From positions 124,001 to 188,000 of the forward strand of contig CAVPOY010000024.1 in the NCBI GenBank assembly GCA_963707135.1: a DNA stretch of 64,000 nucleotides, in the 5' to 3' direction. Both the position numbers and the translations under genes were made by a program. The stretch is from JBGSTR01 sp963707135 (GTDB lineage Bacteria > Pseudomonadota > Gammaproteobacteria > Chromatiales > Chromatiaceae). This document shows, piece after piece, positions 1-8,419 of the stretch. How positions within the stretch are numbered: the stretch's first letter is position 1; every line of letters starts with the position of its first letter. The notes below the pieces were generated by a model that was given only the letters and a program-made list of their open reading frames with translations, had not been told where the DNA came from and made no database searches.

Positions 1-2
1 CC

Positions 3-1352
3 ATGTATCGCTTCTCGCTGATCGATCCCCAGACACTGCTGCTCGTCTCCATCGCCGTTTTCTCGCTGACGGGCATCTTCATGACCCTCGCCGCGCACAT
101 TCGCAAAGAACGGGCGTACGCCTGGCTTGGGGTCGGCGCGCTGTGCTTCGCCATAGGCTGGTCGCTCACGCTTTCCAGATCCGTCATCGGCATCACGGTC
201 CTGACCCTGCCCGCGGCCGAGGTCTCCTTGCTGCTTCTGCCCGTCTTCCTTCTCTGCGCGACGCTCGATTTTCTGCGCCGTCCTGGCATCGGGGGCGTGC
301 TCATCGGGGCTATCCCGCTGCTGATCGGCGTATTCTGGCTACTGGTGCTGTACATGGACAACCAGATGGTGCCGGGAGCCATGACGTCGAGCCTGAATGC
401 GGCCTGTTACCTCGGCACCGCTCGGCTGTTCCACAAACATGCCTACCCGAACAACCTGGTAGGCGGGATCATTATCGTAGCAGTCGTGATCGTCGGAACC
501 GCGTTCATTCTGAGGACCACGTTCCTGATGTACGGCTTCGTGATCCCGAGCAACCTTGGCGCCGACACCCACGACCAACTGGTTTACAGCACGCTGCTGG
601 TCAACCTGATGGGGATCTTCCTGCTGTCGCTGTGCTTTCCATTGTTCGACTTTCTACGGGTGCAGACCAGCCTGGAGACCGTCAACACCCAGCTGACCCA
701 GCTGGCGGAGCGGGATCCGTTGACCGGGCTCTACAACCGCCGAGTGCTGATGACGCGTTTAGAGGCCGAGTTGCAGCTTCACGCGCGGCTCGCCCGCCCA
801 CTGTCGGCGATCCTTTTCGATATCGACCACTTCAAGCAGGTCAACGACGACCACGGCCACGCCGTCGGCGACCGCGTGCTGCAGCAGGTCGGCGCGACGG
901 CGCAGCACCTCTTGCGCGGCAGTGACATACTGGCCCGCTACGGGGGCGAGGAGTTCGTGGTCCTGCTGCCGGGGGCGCCGGTCGGGGCGGCAATAAGGGT
1001 GGCCGAGCGCATTCGAGCCGCCCTCGGGGACACTCCGGAAATGAGCGTCGGCGCGGTGCGGGTCCCACGGGTCACGTGCTCCTTCGGCGTAGCGGCCGCG
1101 ACGAGCTTAACCGAGACCGCCGGCGACCTGCTGCGTGCGGCCGATGCCTCCCTCTACGCCGCGAAGCGCGGTGGCCGTGACCGGGTCTGCGCGGATTCCG
1201 CCGATGCCACGGGGTCCCGCACCGTGGACACCGGTGCGACGATCGTCGCAATCAGCCGGGCTCGCGACCGGGCCCGAACCGGGGACGCACAGCGATCGTG
1301 CCGAACCGATCAGACGGCGCCCGAACCGACCGCAACGCCCTGTCGTAGCTAG
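3..1352 (+). CDS. Membrane-anchored diguanylate cyclase (GGDEF)
   Basis: Predicted to make cyclic di-GMP from two GTP at the inner membrane. The first ~215 residues form about seven hydrophobic segments with no obvious soluble sensor domain. A GGDEF domain follows: DPLTGLYNRR near residue 240, FDIDHFKQVNDDHGH, and an intact GGEEF active-site motif near residue 313. An RGSD sequence five residues upstream fits the inhibitory I-site (RxxD), so product feedback is likely. The last ~50 residues are low-complexity and may be a degenerate tail. The ATG is at base 3 of the window, so an upstream start cannot be excluded. It converges on the small membrane gene of the coaX group and the stop codons overlap. 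Confidence 0.9.
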   Translation: MYRFSLIDPQTLLLVSIAVFSLTGIFMTLAAHIRKERAYAWLGVGALCFAIGWSLTLSRSVIGITVLTLPAAEVSLLLLPVFLLCATLDFLRRPGIGGVLIGAIPLLIGVFWLLVLYMDNQMVPGAMTSSLNAACYLGTARLFHKHAYPNNLVGGIIIVAVVIVGTAFILRTTFLMYGFVIPSNLGADTHDQLVYSTLLVNLMGIFLLSLCFPLFDFLRVQTSLETVNTQLTQLAERDPLTGLYNRRVLMTRLEAELQLHARLARPLSAILFDIDHFKQVNDDHGHAVGDRVLQQVGATAQHLLRGSDILARYGGEEFVVLLPGAPVGAAIRVAERIRAALGDTPEMSVGAVRVPRVTCSFGVAAATSLTETAGDLLRAADASLYAAKRGGRDRVCADSADATGSRTVDTGATIVAISRARDRARTGDAQRSCRTDQTAPEPTATPCRS

Positions 1353-1633
1353 CCTGTGCCACCCGGATCCGGCGGCCGGGGCTGCCCCCCTTCGGCATCC
1401 CGCCGATGGCCACCGGCCGGCAAGACCTCGGGGAGCGACCCTGGGCCCGGCGACGGATCGTGACTCCCGGGCACCGAGGGAACGAGGCCCTGATCGTCTT
1501 CGCTGGGGAGCCGGATCTCATGGGGGGTCGGAGCAAGCGGCGCCAAAGGCTCGTCCAATGGGCGGCCCCGGGTCCAGCCCCAATAGAACAACGCCAGATT
1601 GGCTACCAGCAGGAGCAGGAACAGCCAGGGCAC
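1349..1633 (-). CDS. Small one-helix membrane protein downstream of coaX
   Basis: A 94-residue protein starting with GTG five bases after the coaX stop. The N-terminus (PWLFLLLLVANLALFYWGW) is a single transmembrane helix; the rest is proline- and glycine-rich and probably disordered. In related gammaproteobacteria the gene after coaX often encodes a protein with this kind of N-terminus followed by a SPOR domain. Here no SPOR domain is readable in this frame, and I saw none in the one other frame I translated. The position and helix support a real gene. The missing C-terminal domain suggests a shortened homologue. No function is assigned. Confidence 0.55.
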   Translation of the reverse strand: MPWLFLLLLVANLALFYWGWTRGRPLDEPLAPLAPTPHEIRLPSEDDQGLVPSVPGSHDPSPGPGSLPEVLPAGGHRRDAEGGQPRPPDPGGTG

Positions 1634-1635
1634 GA

Positions 1636-2376
1636 CTAACCCCCGTTCCGGGCGAGCAATATCAGCCCGCGCAGCACCAGGTCCGGAACCGTTTCGAAGG
1701 GCGGCTCGAGCGCACCGGACACGCGCGCCGCATCGCCCCCGGTCAGGAGCACATCGGGGGGCTCCCCGGCCTGTCGCTCCAGCCTGTCGTGAAGGCGGCC
1801 GATCAGCGCCGCAATCGCATGAAGGCTGCCCGCCGCCACCGCGGCGCCAGTGTCGGCGGCCCAGGGCTCGCCGGCCGGCTCTGCCTCGACCCTCGGGATG
1901 TGCGTACCAGCCAACAGGCTGTCGCGCATCATTTCGATCCCGGGCAATATCAGCCCGCCGAGGTGTCGGCCGTCCTTCAGCAGCAGATCGAAGGTCACCG
2001 CGGTACCGGCGTCGACGATAACCGTGGCCCGACGTGCTCGCCGATGAGCCTCGAGCAGCGCGAGCCAGCGGTCGACTCCCAGGCGCGAGGGGTCCGGGTA
2101 GGCGACACGGACACCGAGACAATTCGCGCGCGTCGCCGCGAGCTCCGGCTCCAGCCCCCAATAGGAGCGCGCGACGCGGGCGACAGCCGCGCCGACGGCG
2201 GCCCCACCGACGTTGCTGACCAGTACGCGCGCCGGTGCGTCCAGCGCCTCCCAGGCGGCAAGCAAATCCAGCGGTATCGCGCCCGAGTGGCGCACCGATT
2301 GAACCGGGCCGGGCCCCTCCTTTTCCTGAAGCGCCCAGCGCAGATTGGTATTGCCGATATCCAGCAGTAGATTCAA
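1636..2376 (-). CDS. coaX: Type III pantothenate kinase
   Basis: Phosphorylates pantothenate with ATP, the first step of coenzyme A synthesis, in the cytoplasm. The 246-residue length is normal for CoaX. Diagnostic motifs of this ASKHA-fold family are present: DIGNTNLRWAL at the N-terminus (phosphate-binding P-loop), GVDRWLALLEAH, VIVDAGTAVTFDLL near residue 125, and GGLILPGIEMM. The start codon overlaps the birA stop by four bases (ATGA), so translation is probably coupled. The birA-coaX order is common in gammaproteobacteria. Confidence 0.95.
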   Translation of the reverse strand: MNLLLDIGNTNLRWALQEKEGPGPVQSVRHSGAIPLDLLAAWEALDAPARVLVSNVGGAAVGAAVARVARSYWGLEPELAATRANCLGVRVAYPDPSRLGVDRWLALLEAHRRARRATVIVDAGTAVTFDLLLKDGRHLGGLILPGIEMMRDSLLAGTHIPRVEAEPAGEPWAADTGAAVAAGSLHAIAALIGRLHDRLERQAGEPPDVLLTGGDAARVSGALEPPFETVPDLVLRGLILLARNGG

Positions 2377-3368
2377 GGTCTGGGCTCGCCGTTGGCCCGC
2401 AGGTTGACCTCACCGGCCTGGAACCGCCGAACACCGTCGGAGGTCTCCAGCAGCAGGGCACCGTCGCCGGCAATGCCGGCATGTACGCCCTCGGTCACGC
2501 GATCCCCAAGTACCACACGGACCGACTCGCCTCGGAAGCCGTCGAAGCGGTTCCACTTTTCCAGAAACGGATTGAGGCCCTCCCGGCCAAAGAGATCCAG
2601 GGTCGCGATCAAAGCCTCAATGACCGCGGCCGCCAAGCGATTGCGGCCGTACCGACGCCCCCCCAGGACCGCCGACAGGTCGGTCCAGGGCTGGTCGATC
2701 GTCTCCCCTTGGGCCGGCTCCATATGCAGATTGACCCCGACACCGATCACCAGGTGGATTGGACCCTGGGCCTCGCCGGCGACTTCCAACAAGAGCCCCG
2801 CAAGCTTGCGACGCCTCCAGAGGACGTCGTTCGGCCACTTCAGTGCCAGCCCTTCCGCACCGGTCTCGTGCAGCGCGGCGGCGACCGCCGTGCCGGCGGC
2901 GAGACTCAGGCCGCCGAGCTGCGTCGGCGCGATCGGGTAGCGCCAGAGCACCGACAAGTAAAGGTTGGCCCCGAAGGGCGAGACCCAGACCCGTCCCCTG
3001 CGCCCGCGTCCGGCTGTTTGGTGCTCCGCTAGACACACCGTCCCCGAAGGCGCACCGGCGGCGGCCTCCCGCATGAGATGTGCATTCGTGGAATCGGTCT
3101 GATCCAGGATCTCCAATCGGGAAATCCGGCGCCGGCCCGGATCCGAAAGAGACTCGAGGATGGTTCCGATGTCCAGCAGCTCGAGCGGCGCCGACAGCCG
3201 ATAGCCCTGGCCGCGCACCGAATGAAGCGACAGCCCGAACCGGTCGGCCGCCTTGCGCAGCGACTTCCAGACCGCGGCCCGAGAAACGCCCAGGTGCCCG
3301 GCAATGGCCTCTCCGGAGTGCAGCTCGCCGTCGGACAGCAGCCTGATCAGATCCCGGCTTCGATCCAT
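2373..3368 (-). CDS. birA: Bifunctional biotin-protein ligase / biotin operon repressor
   Basis: Activates biotin to biotinoyl-AMP and transfers it to carrier-protein lysines; the N-terminal winged helix suggests it also represses biotin genes. The 331 residues comprise an HTH (residues ~1-60, with HLGVSRAAVWKSL as the recognition region), then the catalytic domain with the biotin/AMP-binding loop GRGRRGRVWVSPFGANLYLS and the KWPNDV motif. A C-terminal SH3-like domain is visible (VTEGVHAGIAGDGALLLE). It is the first gene of the birA-coaX-small membrane protein group. No biotin operon or BirA operator was recognised in the window. Confidence 0.95.
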   Translation of the reverse strand: MDRSRDLIRLLSDGELHSGEAIAGHLGVSRAAVWKSLRKAADRFGLSLHSVRGQGYRLSAPLELLDIGTILESLSDPGRRRISRLEILDQTDSTNAHLMREAAAGAPSGTVCLAEHQTAGRGRRGRVWVSPFGANLYLSVLWRYPIAPTQLGGLSLAAGTAVAAALHETGAEGLALKWPNDVLWRRRKLAGLLLEVAGEAQGPIHLVIGVGVNLHMEPAQGETIDQPWTDLSAVLGGRRYGRNRLAAAVIEALIATLDLFGREGLNPFLEKWNRFDGFRGESVRVVLGDRVTEGVHAGIAGDGALLLETSDGVRRFQAGEVNLRANGEPRP

Positions 3369-3376
3369 CGGTCTCT

Positions 3377-5197
3377 TCAGGCAACGCTGGCAAGCCAGGC
3401 CGAGCGGGCTTGGGTTGCAACGTCCGGCGCCTGGTCGAGCATCATGAGCTCGCAGGTGTCGGACGGGGCAGTCCTCGGCGCGGCCTCCAGCGACATCAGC
3501 TCGTCGCGGCGGAACAGATGAACCGTCACTGGCCCGTCCGCCGCGGCCCGCGCAAACAGCCGCTCCAGGTTTTCCGCGTTGGCGCGGAGCCCGTCGACGG
3601 CTAGCAACAGGTCACCCGGCGCGATCCCGGCCAACTCGCCTGCACCGCCCGAAATCACGTTCTGAACCAGGGCCTCGGCGCCAGGGCGAAGCCGGACACC
3701 CAGCGTCGGCTGCTCGGGCAACGCCTCGAACCGATCGACAGTCCCACCGAGGTCTTTCGGCCCCGAAGAGGGTCGCAGACGCATCCGGATACCGACCGAG
3801 GCGAGAACAGACGGAATATCGAGGTCGTCGGTCGAGTCCAGCGCCTGCGCAAAAAAATCGTCCAGATCGAGCCCGGAAACATCGGCGGCGACGGCCTCGA
3901 TCCCGCGCTCCGGCACACCCTCTCCGGTCAGGCCGTAGCGACGCCAAAGCTCACGCATCACGTCGTCCAGTGACACGGCACCGCCGGTCTCGAGACGCAT
4001 CCTCAGATCCAGTGCGAGCGCGGTCAGCGCGCCCTTGGCGTAGTAGCTGACGAGTGCGTTGGGGGCATTCTCATCCTGCTTGTAGAACCGCGTCCAGGCG
4101 TCGAAGCTCGACTCCGCAAGGGTCTGAACCAACCGCCCGGGGGTTCGCATCACCCGCGTGATGGTCTCGGCGAGCAGCTGAAGATAGGCCTTTTGGTCGA
4201 TGCAGCCAGAGCGCACAAGGGCCAGCTCGTCATAGTAGGAGGTGATGCCCTCGAACGCCCACAGGAGACGGGTATGCACCTCCCGGTCCAGGCTACCGTC
4301 GACGAAGGCCTTAGGCCGGATGCGCTTGACGAGCCACAGATGGAAGTACTCATGACTGCACAGGGCCAGGAACCGCCGGTAGCCCTCGGAGGGCGGCCGG
4401 TCGGGCGAGTCGGGAAGCTCATCGCGGGAGCACAGCAGACTGGTGGAGTAGCGATGCTCCAGACCGCCGTAACCCTCGCCGACGGCGGTGGTGAGGAACA
4501 GGTAGCGGTCGACGGGCAGCTCACCGAAGAGCGCCGCGTGCTGGGCACAGATCCGCGTCAGATCGTTCGCCAGACGCCCGCCATCCGCCCGATGCCGGCC
4601 AGTGATCGCCATGGCGTGTGGCACCCCGGCGACCTCGAAGGGCACCGAGAGAAAGCGCCCCATTTCGACCGGGTGATCAATCAGGTCCTCGTAATCGACG
4701 GCCTGGTAGGCGCCGAAGCCCAGGGGCTCCGCGTCCAGCCGGGACAGGCTGGTGGCAACCCGCCAGCCGTGATATCGCGCCCCTTCGGGCCGAACCAGCT
4801 CTAGTCGGCATGGCCGGTCCTCCAGGCCATGGACGCGAAACAAAAGGCCAGCTCCGTTGAAGTAGGCGTGCGTCGTGTCCAGGTGCGCAGAGCGTACGGA
4901 AAGCTCCCAGGCGTACACCTGGTAGCGGACGGTCAGGGCACCCGGTACCGATTCGATCGCCCAAGTCTGCTTGTCCCGCTTCGCCAGCGCGACAGGGACG
5001 CCATCGGCCCGCTCGGCGGAGATGCGAACGACGTTCCGGGCAAAGTCCCGGATCATGTAACTGCCCGGAATCCAGGCAGGCATCGACAGCAGCAGCGTAC
5101 CGGCGGGCGGAAACGGGAGCCGGATTTCGACCGCGAACAGGTGGGCTTCCGGGCTCGCCGGCTGCACGCTGTAGGTTAGATCGAAGGGCGACTGCAT
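3377..5197 (-). CDS. M61 family metallopeptidase with PDZ domain
   Basis: Homologous to glycyl aminopeptidases of family M61. The zinc-binding HEYFH motif lies near residue 282, with the family N-terminal beta domain before it and a PDZ domain near residues 460-550 (GELAGIAPGDLLLAVDG). The chosen ATG gives 606 residues beginning MQSPFDLTYSV, where family homology starts; an ATG 33 bases upstream is also possible. I see no convincing signal peptide at the chosen start, so it may be cytoplasmic. The gene ends 9 bp before birA on the same strand and may be cotranscribed. Substrates are unknown. Confidence 0.9.
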   Translation of the reverse strand: MQSPFDLTYSVQPASPEAHLFAVEIRLPFPPAGTLLLSMPAWIPGSYMIRDFARNVVRISAERADGVPVALAKRDKQTWAIESVPGALTVRYQVYAWELSVRSAHLDTTHAYFNGAGLLFRVHGLEDRPCRLELVRPEGARYHGWRVATSLSRLDAEPLGFGAYQAVDYEDLIDHPVEMGRFLSVPFEVAGVPHAMAITGRHRADGGRLANDLTRICAQHAALFGELPVDRYLFLTTAVGEGYGGLEHRYSTSLLCSRDELPDSPDRPPSEGYRRFLALCSHEYFHLWLVKRIRPKAFVDGSLDREVHTRLLWAFEGITSYYDELALVRSGCIDQKAYLQLLAETITRVMRTPGRLVQTLAESSFDAWTRFYKQDENAPNALVSYYAKGALTALALDLRMRLETGGAVSLDDVMRELWRRYGLTGEGVPERGIEAVAADVSGLDLDDFFAQALDSTDDLDIPSVLASVGIRMRLRPSSGPKDLGGTVDRFEALPEQPTLGVRLRPGAEALVQNVISGGAGELAGIAPGDLLLAVDGLRANAENLERLFARAAADGPVTVHLFRRDELMSLEAAPRTAPSDTCELMMLDQAPDVATQARSAWLASVA

Positions 5198-5449
5198 CGG
5201 GCAAGGCGACTCGCGAAGCGTGGAGGCCACCCCATCAAATGCTGCTCCTTGCGGCCGCTTGCAATCCTCTGAACCTGTCCGGCCGGGCCTGTGGGATCAG
5301 CGGACCTCGGCGGGTTTGGCGTCGGCTGAATCTCAGAACACCGCGGCCGCTTGCGCGACTTGACCGTGCCGCCGCTGCCTCATGGCACGTTGGGTCCGCT
5401 CGAAATGAGATTCGCCTCCGCGACTCGAAAAAAATCGGTCGACAAAATA

Positions 5450-5487
5450 GAATCGGCCGCGCAGCACTAGGAAGACGCGGCCGATTC
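5450..5487 (-). terminator. Intrinsic terminator of the H-NS-like gene
   Basis: A perfect 12-bp inverted repeat (arms 5450-5461 and 5476-5487, GAATCGGCCGCG and its complement) encloses a 14-nt loop. On the minus strand it is followed by the U-rich run CTATTTTGTC. It begins 28 bp beyond the stop codon of the H-NS-like gene, as expected for a rho-independent terminator. Confidence 0.85.
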
Positions 5488-5514
5488 AGATGCGTAAAGA
5501 TCAGGCGTCCGTAC

Positions 5515-5919
5515 TCAGCCCTCGACCGCCTGCAGGTAGCTCGCCTTGAATGCCTCCCGATCCGACTTGGACGATGGGTCGTAACCCTGCTCCTGCATCT
5601 TCTGCTTCATCCACCCGGGCAGAACGCCGCGAACATAAACATTCTCGGGGTTCTGCGGATCGACGAAACGGGTGTACTGTCGGTTTCCACCGCCCTTGCG
5701 GGCGACAGCGGCGGCCCGGCGGCGGCGCTGTACGATCAGCGGAACGATTTCTTCCAGATCGTACCCCTGCTGAACGATCATCTCGCGGATCTGCTCCGCG
5801 ATTTCCTGCTTCGCCTCCTGACGGCGTTGCTCCAGTGCGCGCCTCAATTCAGCCTTGCTCATCTCGATATTCTCGAGCTGCTGCTGAATCTCATCGACGC
5901 TAAGGTTAGCGTACTCCAC
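5515..5919 (-). CDS. H-NS-family nucleoid-associated protein
   Basis: A 134-residue protein built like H-NS. Residues 1-65 form a charged alpha-helical oligomerisation region (IQQQLENIEMSKAELRRALE) with the internal arginine cluster RRRRAAA. A short C-terminal DNA-binding domain follows (RFVDPQNPENVYVRGVLPGW). Canonical H-NS domains read like W-S-G-R-G-R-x-P-x-W; here that loop is replaced by YVRGVLPGWM and the C-terminus is longer (GYDPSSKSDREAFKASYL). The start is GTG, 8 nt after GGAGG. It is a single-gene unit with its own promoter and terminator. It is likely a global silencer of AT-rich DNA, but its binding preference may differ from the E. coli protein. Confidence 0.8.
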   Translation of the reverse strand: MEYANLSVDEIQQQLENIEMSKAELRRALEQRRQEAKQEIAEQIREMIVQQGYDLEEIVPLIVQRRRRAAAVARKGGGNRQYTRFVDPQNPENVYVRGVLPGWMKQKMQEQGYDPSSKSDREAFKASYLQAVEG

Positions 5920-5982
5920 TTGCGGTACCTCCGGACGGGTTAATTAGTCTTGTTACGCGAACATGAATGGGCGCGCAGGCCT

Positions 5983-6010
5983 AATTTAGGCGAATAATTG
6001 CATAAGTCAA
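5983..6010 (-). promoter_or_regulatory. Predicted sigma-70 promoter of the H-NS-like gene, with palindrome
   Basis: On the minus strand TTGACT (6005-6010) and TAAATT (5983-5988) are separated by 16 bp, a good sigma-70 fit. The -10 element sits inside the 13-bp palindrome GCCTAATTTAGGC (5979-5991), a possible operator, for example for autoregulation. The 5' leader to the GTG start is about 60 nt. Confidence 0.6.
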
Positions 6011-6554
6011 GTCGCATTCGCAAAAACACGCATTGAACGCTTCTAATCGTACCTAATCGAAGGCAAGAAACTCAGGCATCCATGCCCTGTCGGATTAAGC
6101 CAAAGGGCAAATGTGGAATCTCGAGTGCTTACCTGCCGTCGGGCCTATACCGTCGCGGGTTTGCGTGCCTCCATGCAATAACCGTCTTGTCGTACCGCCG
6201 TTCCGACCCGAGATTTCACGCGCAGGCGGTTGCGCGACATCCGAGATACAGGCGGTCTGGAAAACCCGGGGGTGCAGGGCTACCGAGAGAACCTGTACGT
6301 CCCGCCCCTACAATTACCGGCGCGCCTTTCGGCGCATTACCCGCGCCGCGCAACCGGGACCCCACATCCGCGACTCACCCTGCTCGCTGTCAATCAATTC
6401 TGTCTGTACGCGGCGGGCCTCGCAAGCCCTGCGGCCCACACGACGAATGACAGCTAATGGAAGCGATTGTTTGCTGCACAAGCCGCCCGGAATCCGCCGC
6501 AACCGAAAATCCCTGGGTCCTTTCGCTGCCCGCCGATCCCGCGAGGTGCGACGA
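6011..6554. other. Intergenic region between aapP and the H-NS-like gene
   Basis: About 540 bp without a convincing gene. The part near 6011-6060 is AT-rich and probably carries upstream elements of the hns-type promoter. Short open frames on both strands lack start signals and family features. I found no clear terminator for the aap operon here. Confidence 0.5.
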
Positions 6555-7325
6555 CTACAGGATCTGGCTCAGGAATGACTTCGTGCGCTCGTGACGTGGC
6601 TCCTCGAAGAAGCGAACGGGGTCGTTTGCTTCCACTATTTCGCCGGCATCCATGAAGATCACGCGGTTGGCGACAGTCTTCGCGAAGCCCATCTCGTGAG
6701 TGACACAGACCATGGTCATGCCGTCTTGGGCCAATTCGATCATGACGTCCAAGACCTCTTTAATCATCTCCGGGTCGAGTGCCGACGTGGGCTCGTCGAA
6801 CAACATGATACGCGGGCTCATGCAAAGGCTGCGCGCAATGGCGACGCGCTGCTGCTGCCCGCCCGAGAGCTGGCCCGGGTACTTGTCCGCCTGCTCCGGG
6901 ATACGCACCCGCTCCAGGAACTGCCGGGCCGCCGTCTCGGCCTCGCGCAGGGGCTGCTTGCGCACCCAAACGGGTGCCAGGCAACAGTTCTCCAGAACCG
7001 TGAGGTGGGGAAAAAGGTTGAACTGCTGAAAGACCATGCCGACCTCGCTGCGGATACGCGCGATGTTCTTCAGATCTCCGCCGAGCTCGGTGCCATCGAC
7101 GACGATACGCCCCTTCTGATGAGACTCCAGGTGATTGATGCAGCGAATAAGGGTCGACTTCCCGGACCCCGACGGACCGCAGATTACGATCCGTTCGCCC
7201 TTGTTCACCGTGAGGTCGATATTCTTAAGGACATGGAAGTCGCCGAACCACTTGTGCACGCCCCGCATCTCGATCATCGGCTGATTCGCGCTAGCGCCCG
7301 ACGATCGGTTCGTAACTTCGGTCAC
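6555..7325 (-). CDS. aapP: General L-amino-acid ABC transporter, ATP-binding protein
   Basis: ATPase of a polar amino-acid importer (AapJQMP/BztABCD type). The 256-residue protein has Walker A GPSGSGKST (residues 50-58), Q-loop VFQQFNLFPHLTVLEN, signature LSGGQQQR (153-160), Walker B IMLFDEP and the His switch VCVTHEMGFA. The GTG start overlaps the aapM stop by four bases. It is the last gene of the four-gene operon J-Q-M-P. An importer for glutamate, glutamine and other amino acids is the family expectation. Confidence 0.93.
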   Translation of the reverse strand: MTEVTNRSSGASANQPMIEMRGVHKWFGDFHVLKNIDLTVNKGERIVICGPSGSGKSTLIRCINHLESHQKGRIVVDGTELGGDLKNIARIRSEVGMVFQQFNLFPHLTVLENCCLAPVWVRKQPLREAETAARQFLERVRIPEQADKYPGQLSGGQQQRVAIARSLCMSPRIMLFDEPTSALDPEMIKEVLDVMIELAQDGMTMVCVTHEMGFAKTVANRVIFMDAGEIVEANDPVRFFEEPRHERTKSFLSQIL

Positions 7326-8419
7326 CGCCGGTGCCCCGTATGCAGCTCACCCTCGAGCGCCTGACTGTAGCGGGACATACCGAAGCAGAAGGCCCAGAAG
7401 ACCAGCCCGGCGAACAGGTACCCCTCCACGGAGTACCCAAGCCAGTTCGGGTCCGCGAAGGCCTGCTGCACGATACCGAGCAGATCGAATAGACCTATGA
7501 TCAGCACCAGTGTGGTGTCCTTGAACAGCGCGATGAAGGTATTGACGATCCCGGGAATCACCAGCGTCAGCGCCTGGGGCAGCACGATCAACCCCATGGT
7601 CCGCCAATAACCGAGCCCCAAGGCCTCTGCCGCCTCGTATTGCCCGCGCGGAATCGCCTGAAGCCCCCCCCGCACCACCTCTGCAATATAGGCGGACTGA
7701 AACAGCACGATACCAACCATCGCGCGCAGCAGCTTATCCAGCGTGACCCCTTCCGGGAAGAAAAGCGGCAACATCACCGAGGCCATGAAGAGCACCGTGA
7801 TCAGCGGCACCCCTCGCCAGAGCTCGATGTAGGTTATGGCAGCGGCGCGGATAACCGGCAATCGCGACTGCCTCCCAAGCGCGAGAAGTATGCCGAACGG
7901 CAGCGAAAGCACGATGCCGACGACCGCGATCACGAGCGTCAGCATCAGCCCGCCCCAACGGTAAGTCTCCACCTCCGGCAGCCCCGGGACCCCTCCGCGC
8001 AGTAACAGGAAGGCAACGATTGGGTATCCAAGCAGGATTCCGGACGCGAGAGCGATCTTGTATCGGAATGCCTTTAGAAACAGCGGCGCCAGGAGCGCCA
8101 GCAGCAGAAGAAAGGCCGAGTCGACGCGCCACTGCTCGGCCTGCGGGTAGAAACCGTAAATGAACTGATTCAATCGGGTTCCGACGAATACCCAGCACGC
8201 ACCGCCGCTGTCGCAATCCTCTCGGCTGGTGCCGATCCAGTCCGCATCGATGACGGCCCACCGCGCCAGCGCCGGGATCGAGAGCCAAAGGAAATAGGCG
8301 GCCGCGACCGTCAACAGGGTATTGAGCGGCGACGAAAAAAGATTGCGGCGAAGCCAGCCGGTAGCGTCCCGCCACCAAAAAGACGGCGTGTAAACTGGTC
8401 TGTCACTCGCGTTCGACAT
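7322..8419 (-). CDS. aapM: General L-amino-acid ABC transporter, permease
   Basis: Inner-membrane permease of the Aap/Bzt type, 365 residues. It has the long N-terminal extension and extra helices typical of AapM. The BPD_transp_1 domain carries the EAA loop EAAEALGLGYWRTMGLIVLPQ near residue 265, which contacts the ATPase. Its ATG overlaps the aapQ stop by one base (TGATG), and it overlaps aapP by four bases, showing tight translational coupling. Confidence 0.93.
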   Translation of the reverse strand: MSNASDRPVYTPSFWWRDATGWLRRNLFSSPLNTLLTVAAAYFLWLSIPALARWAVIDADWIGTSREDCDSGGACWVFVGTRLNQFIYGFYPQAEQWRVDSAFLLLLALLAPLFLKAFRYKIALASGILLGYPIVAFLLLRGGVPGLPEVETYRWGGLMLTLVIAVVGIVLSLPFGILLALGRQSRLPVIRAAAITYIELWRGVPLITVLFMASVMLPLFFPEGVTLDKLLRAMVGIVLFQSAYIAEVVRGGLQAIPRGQYEAAEALGLGYWRTMGLIVLPQALTLVIPGIVNTFIALFKDTTLVLIIGLFDLLGIVQQAFADPNWLGYSVEGYLFAGLVFWAFCFGMSRYSQALEGELHTGHRR

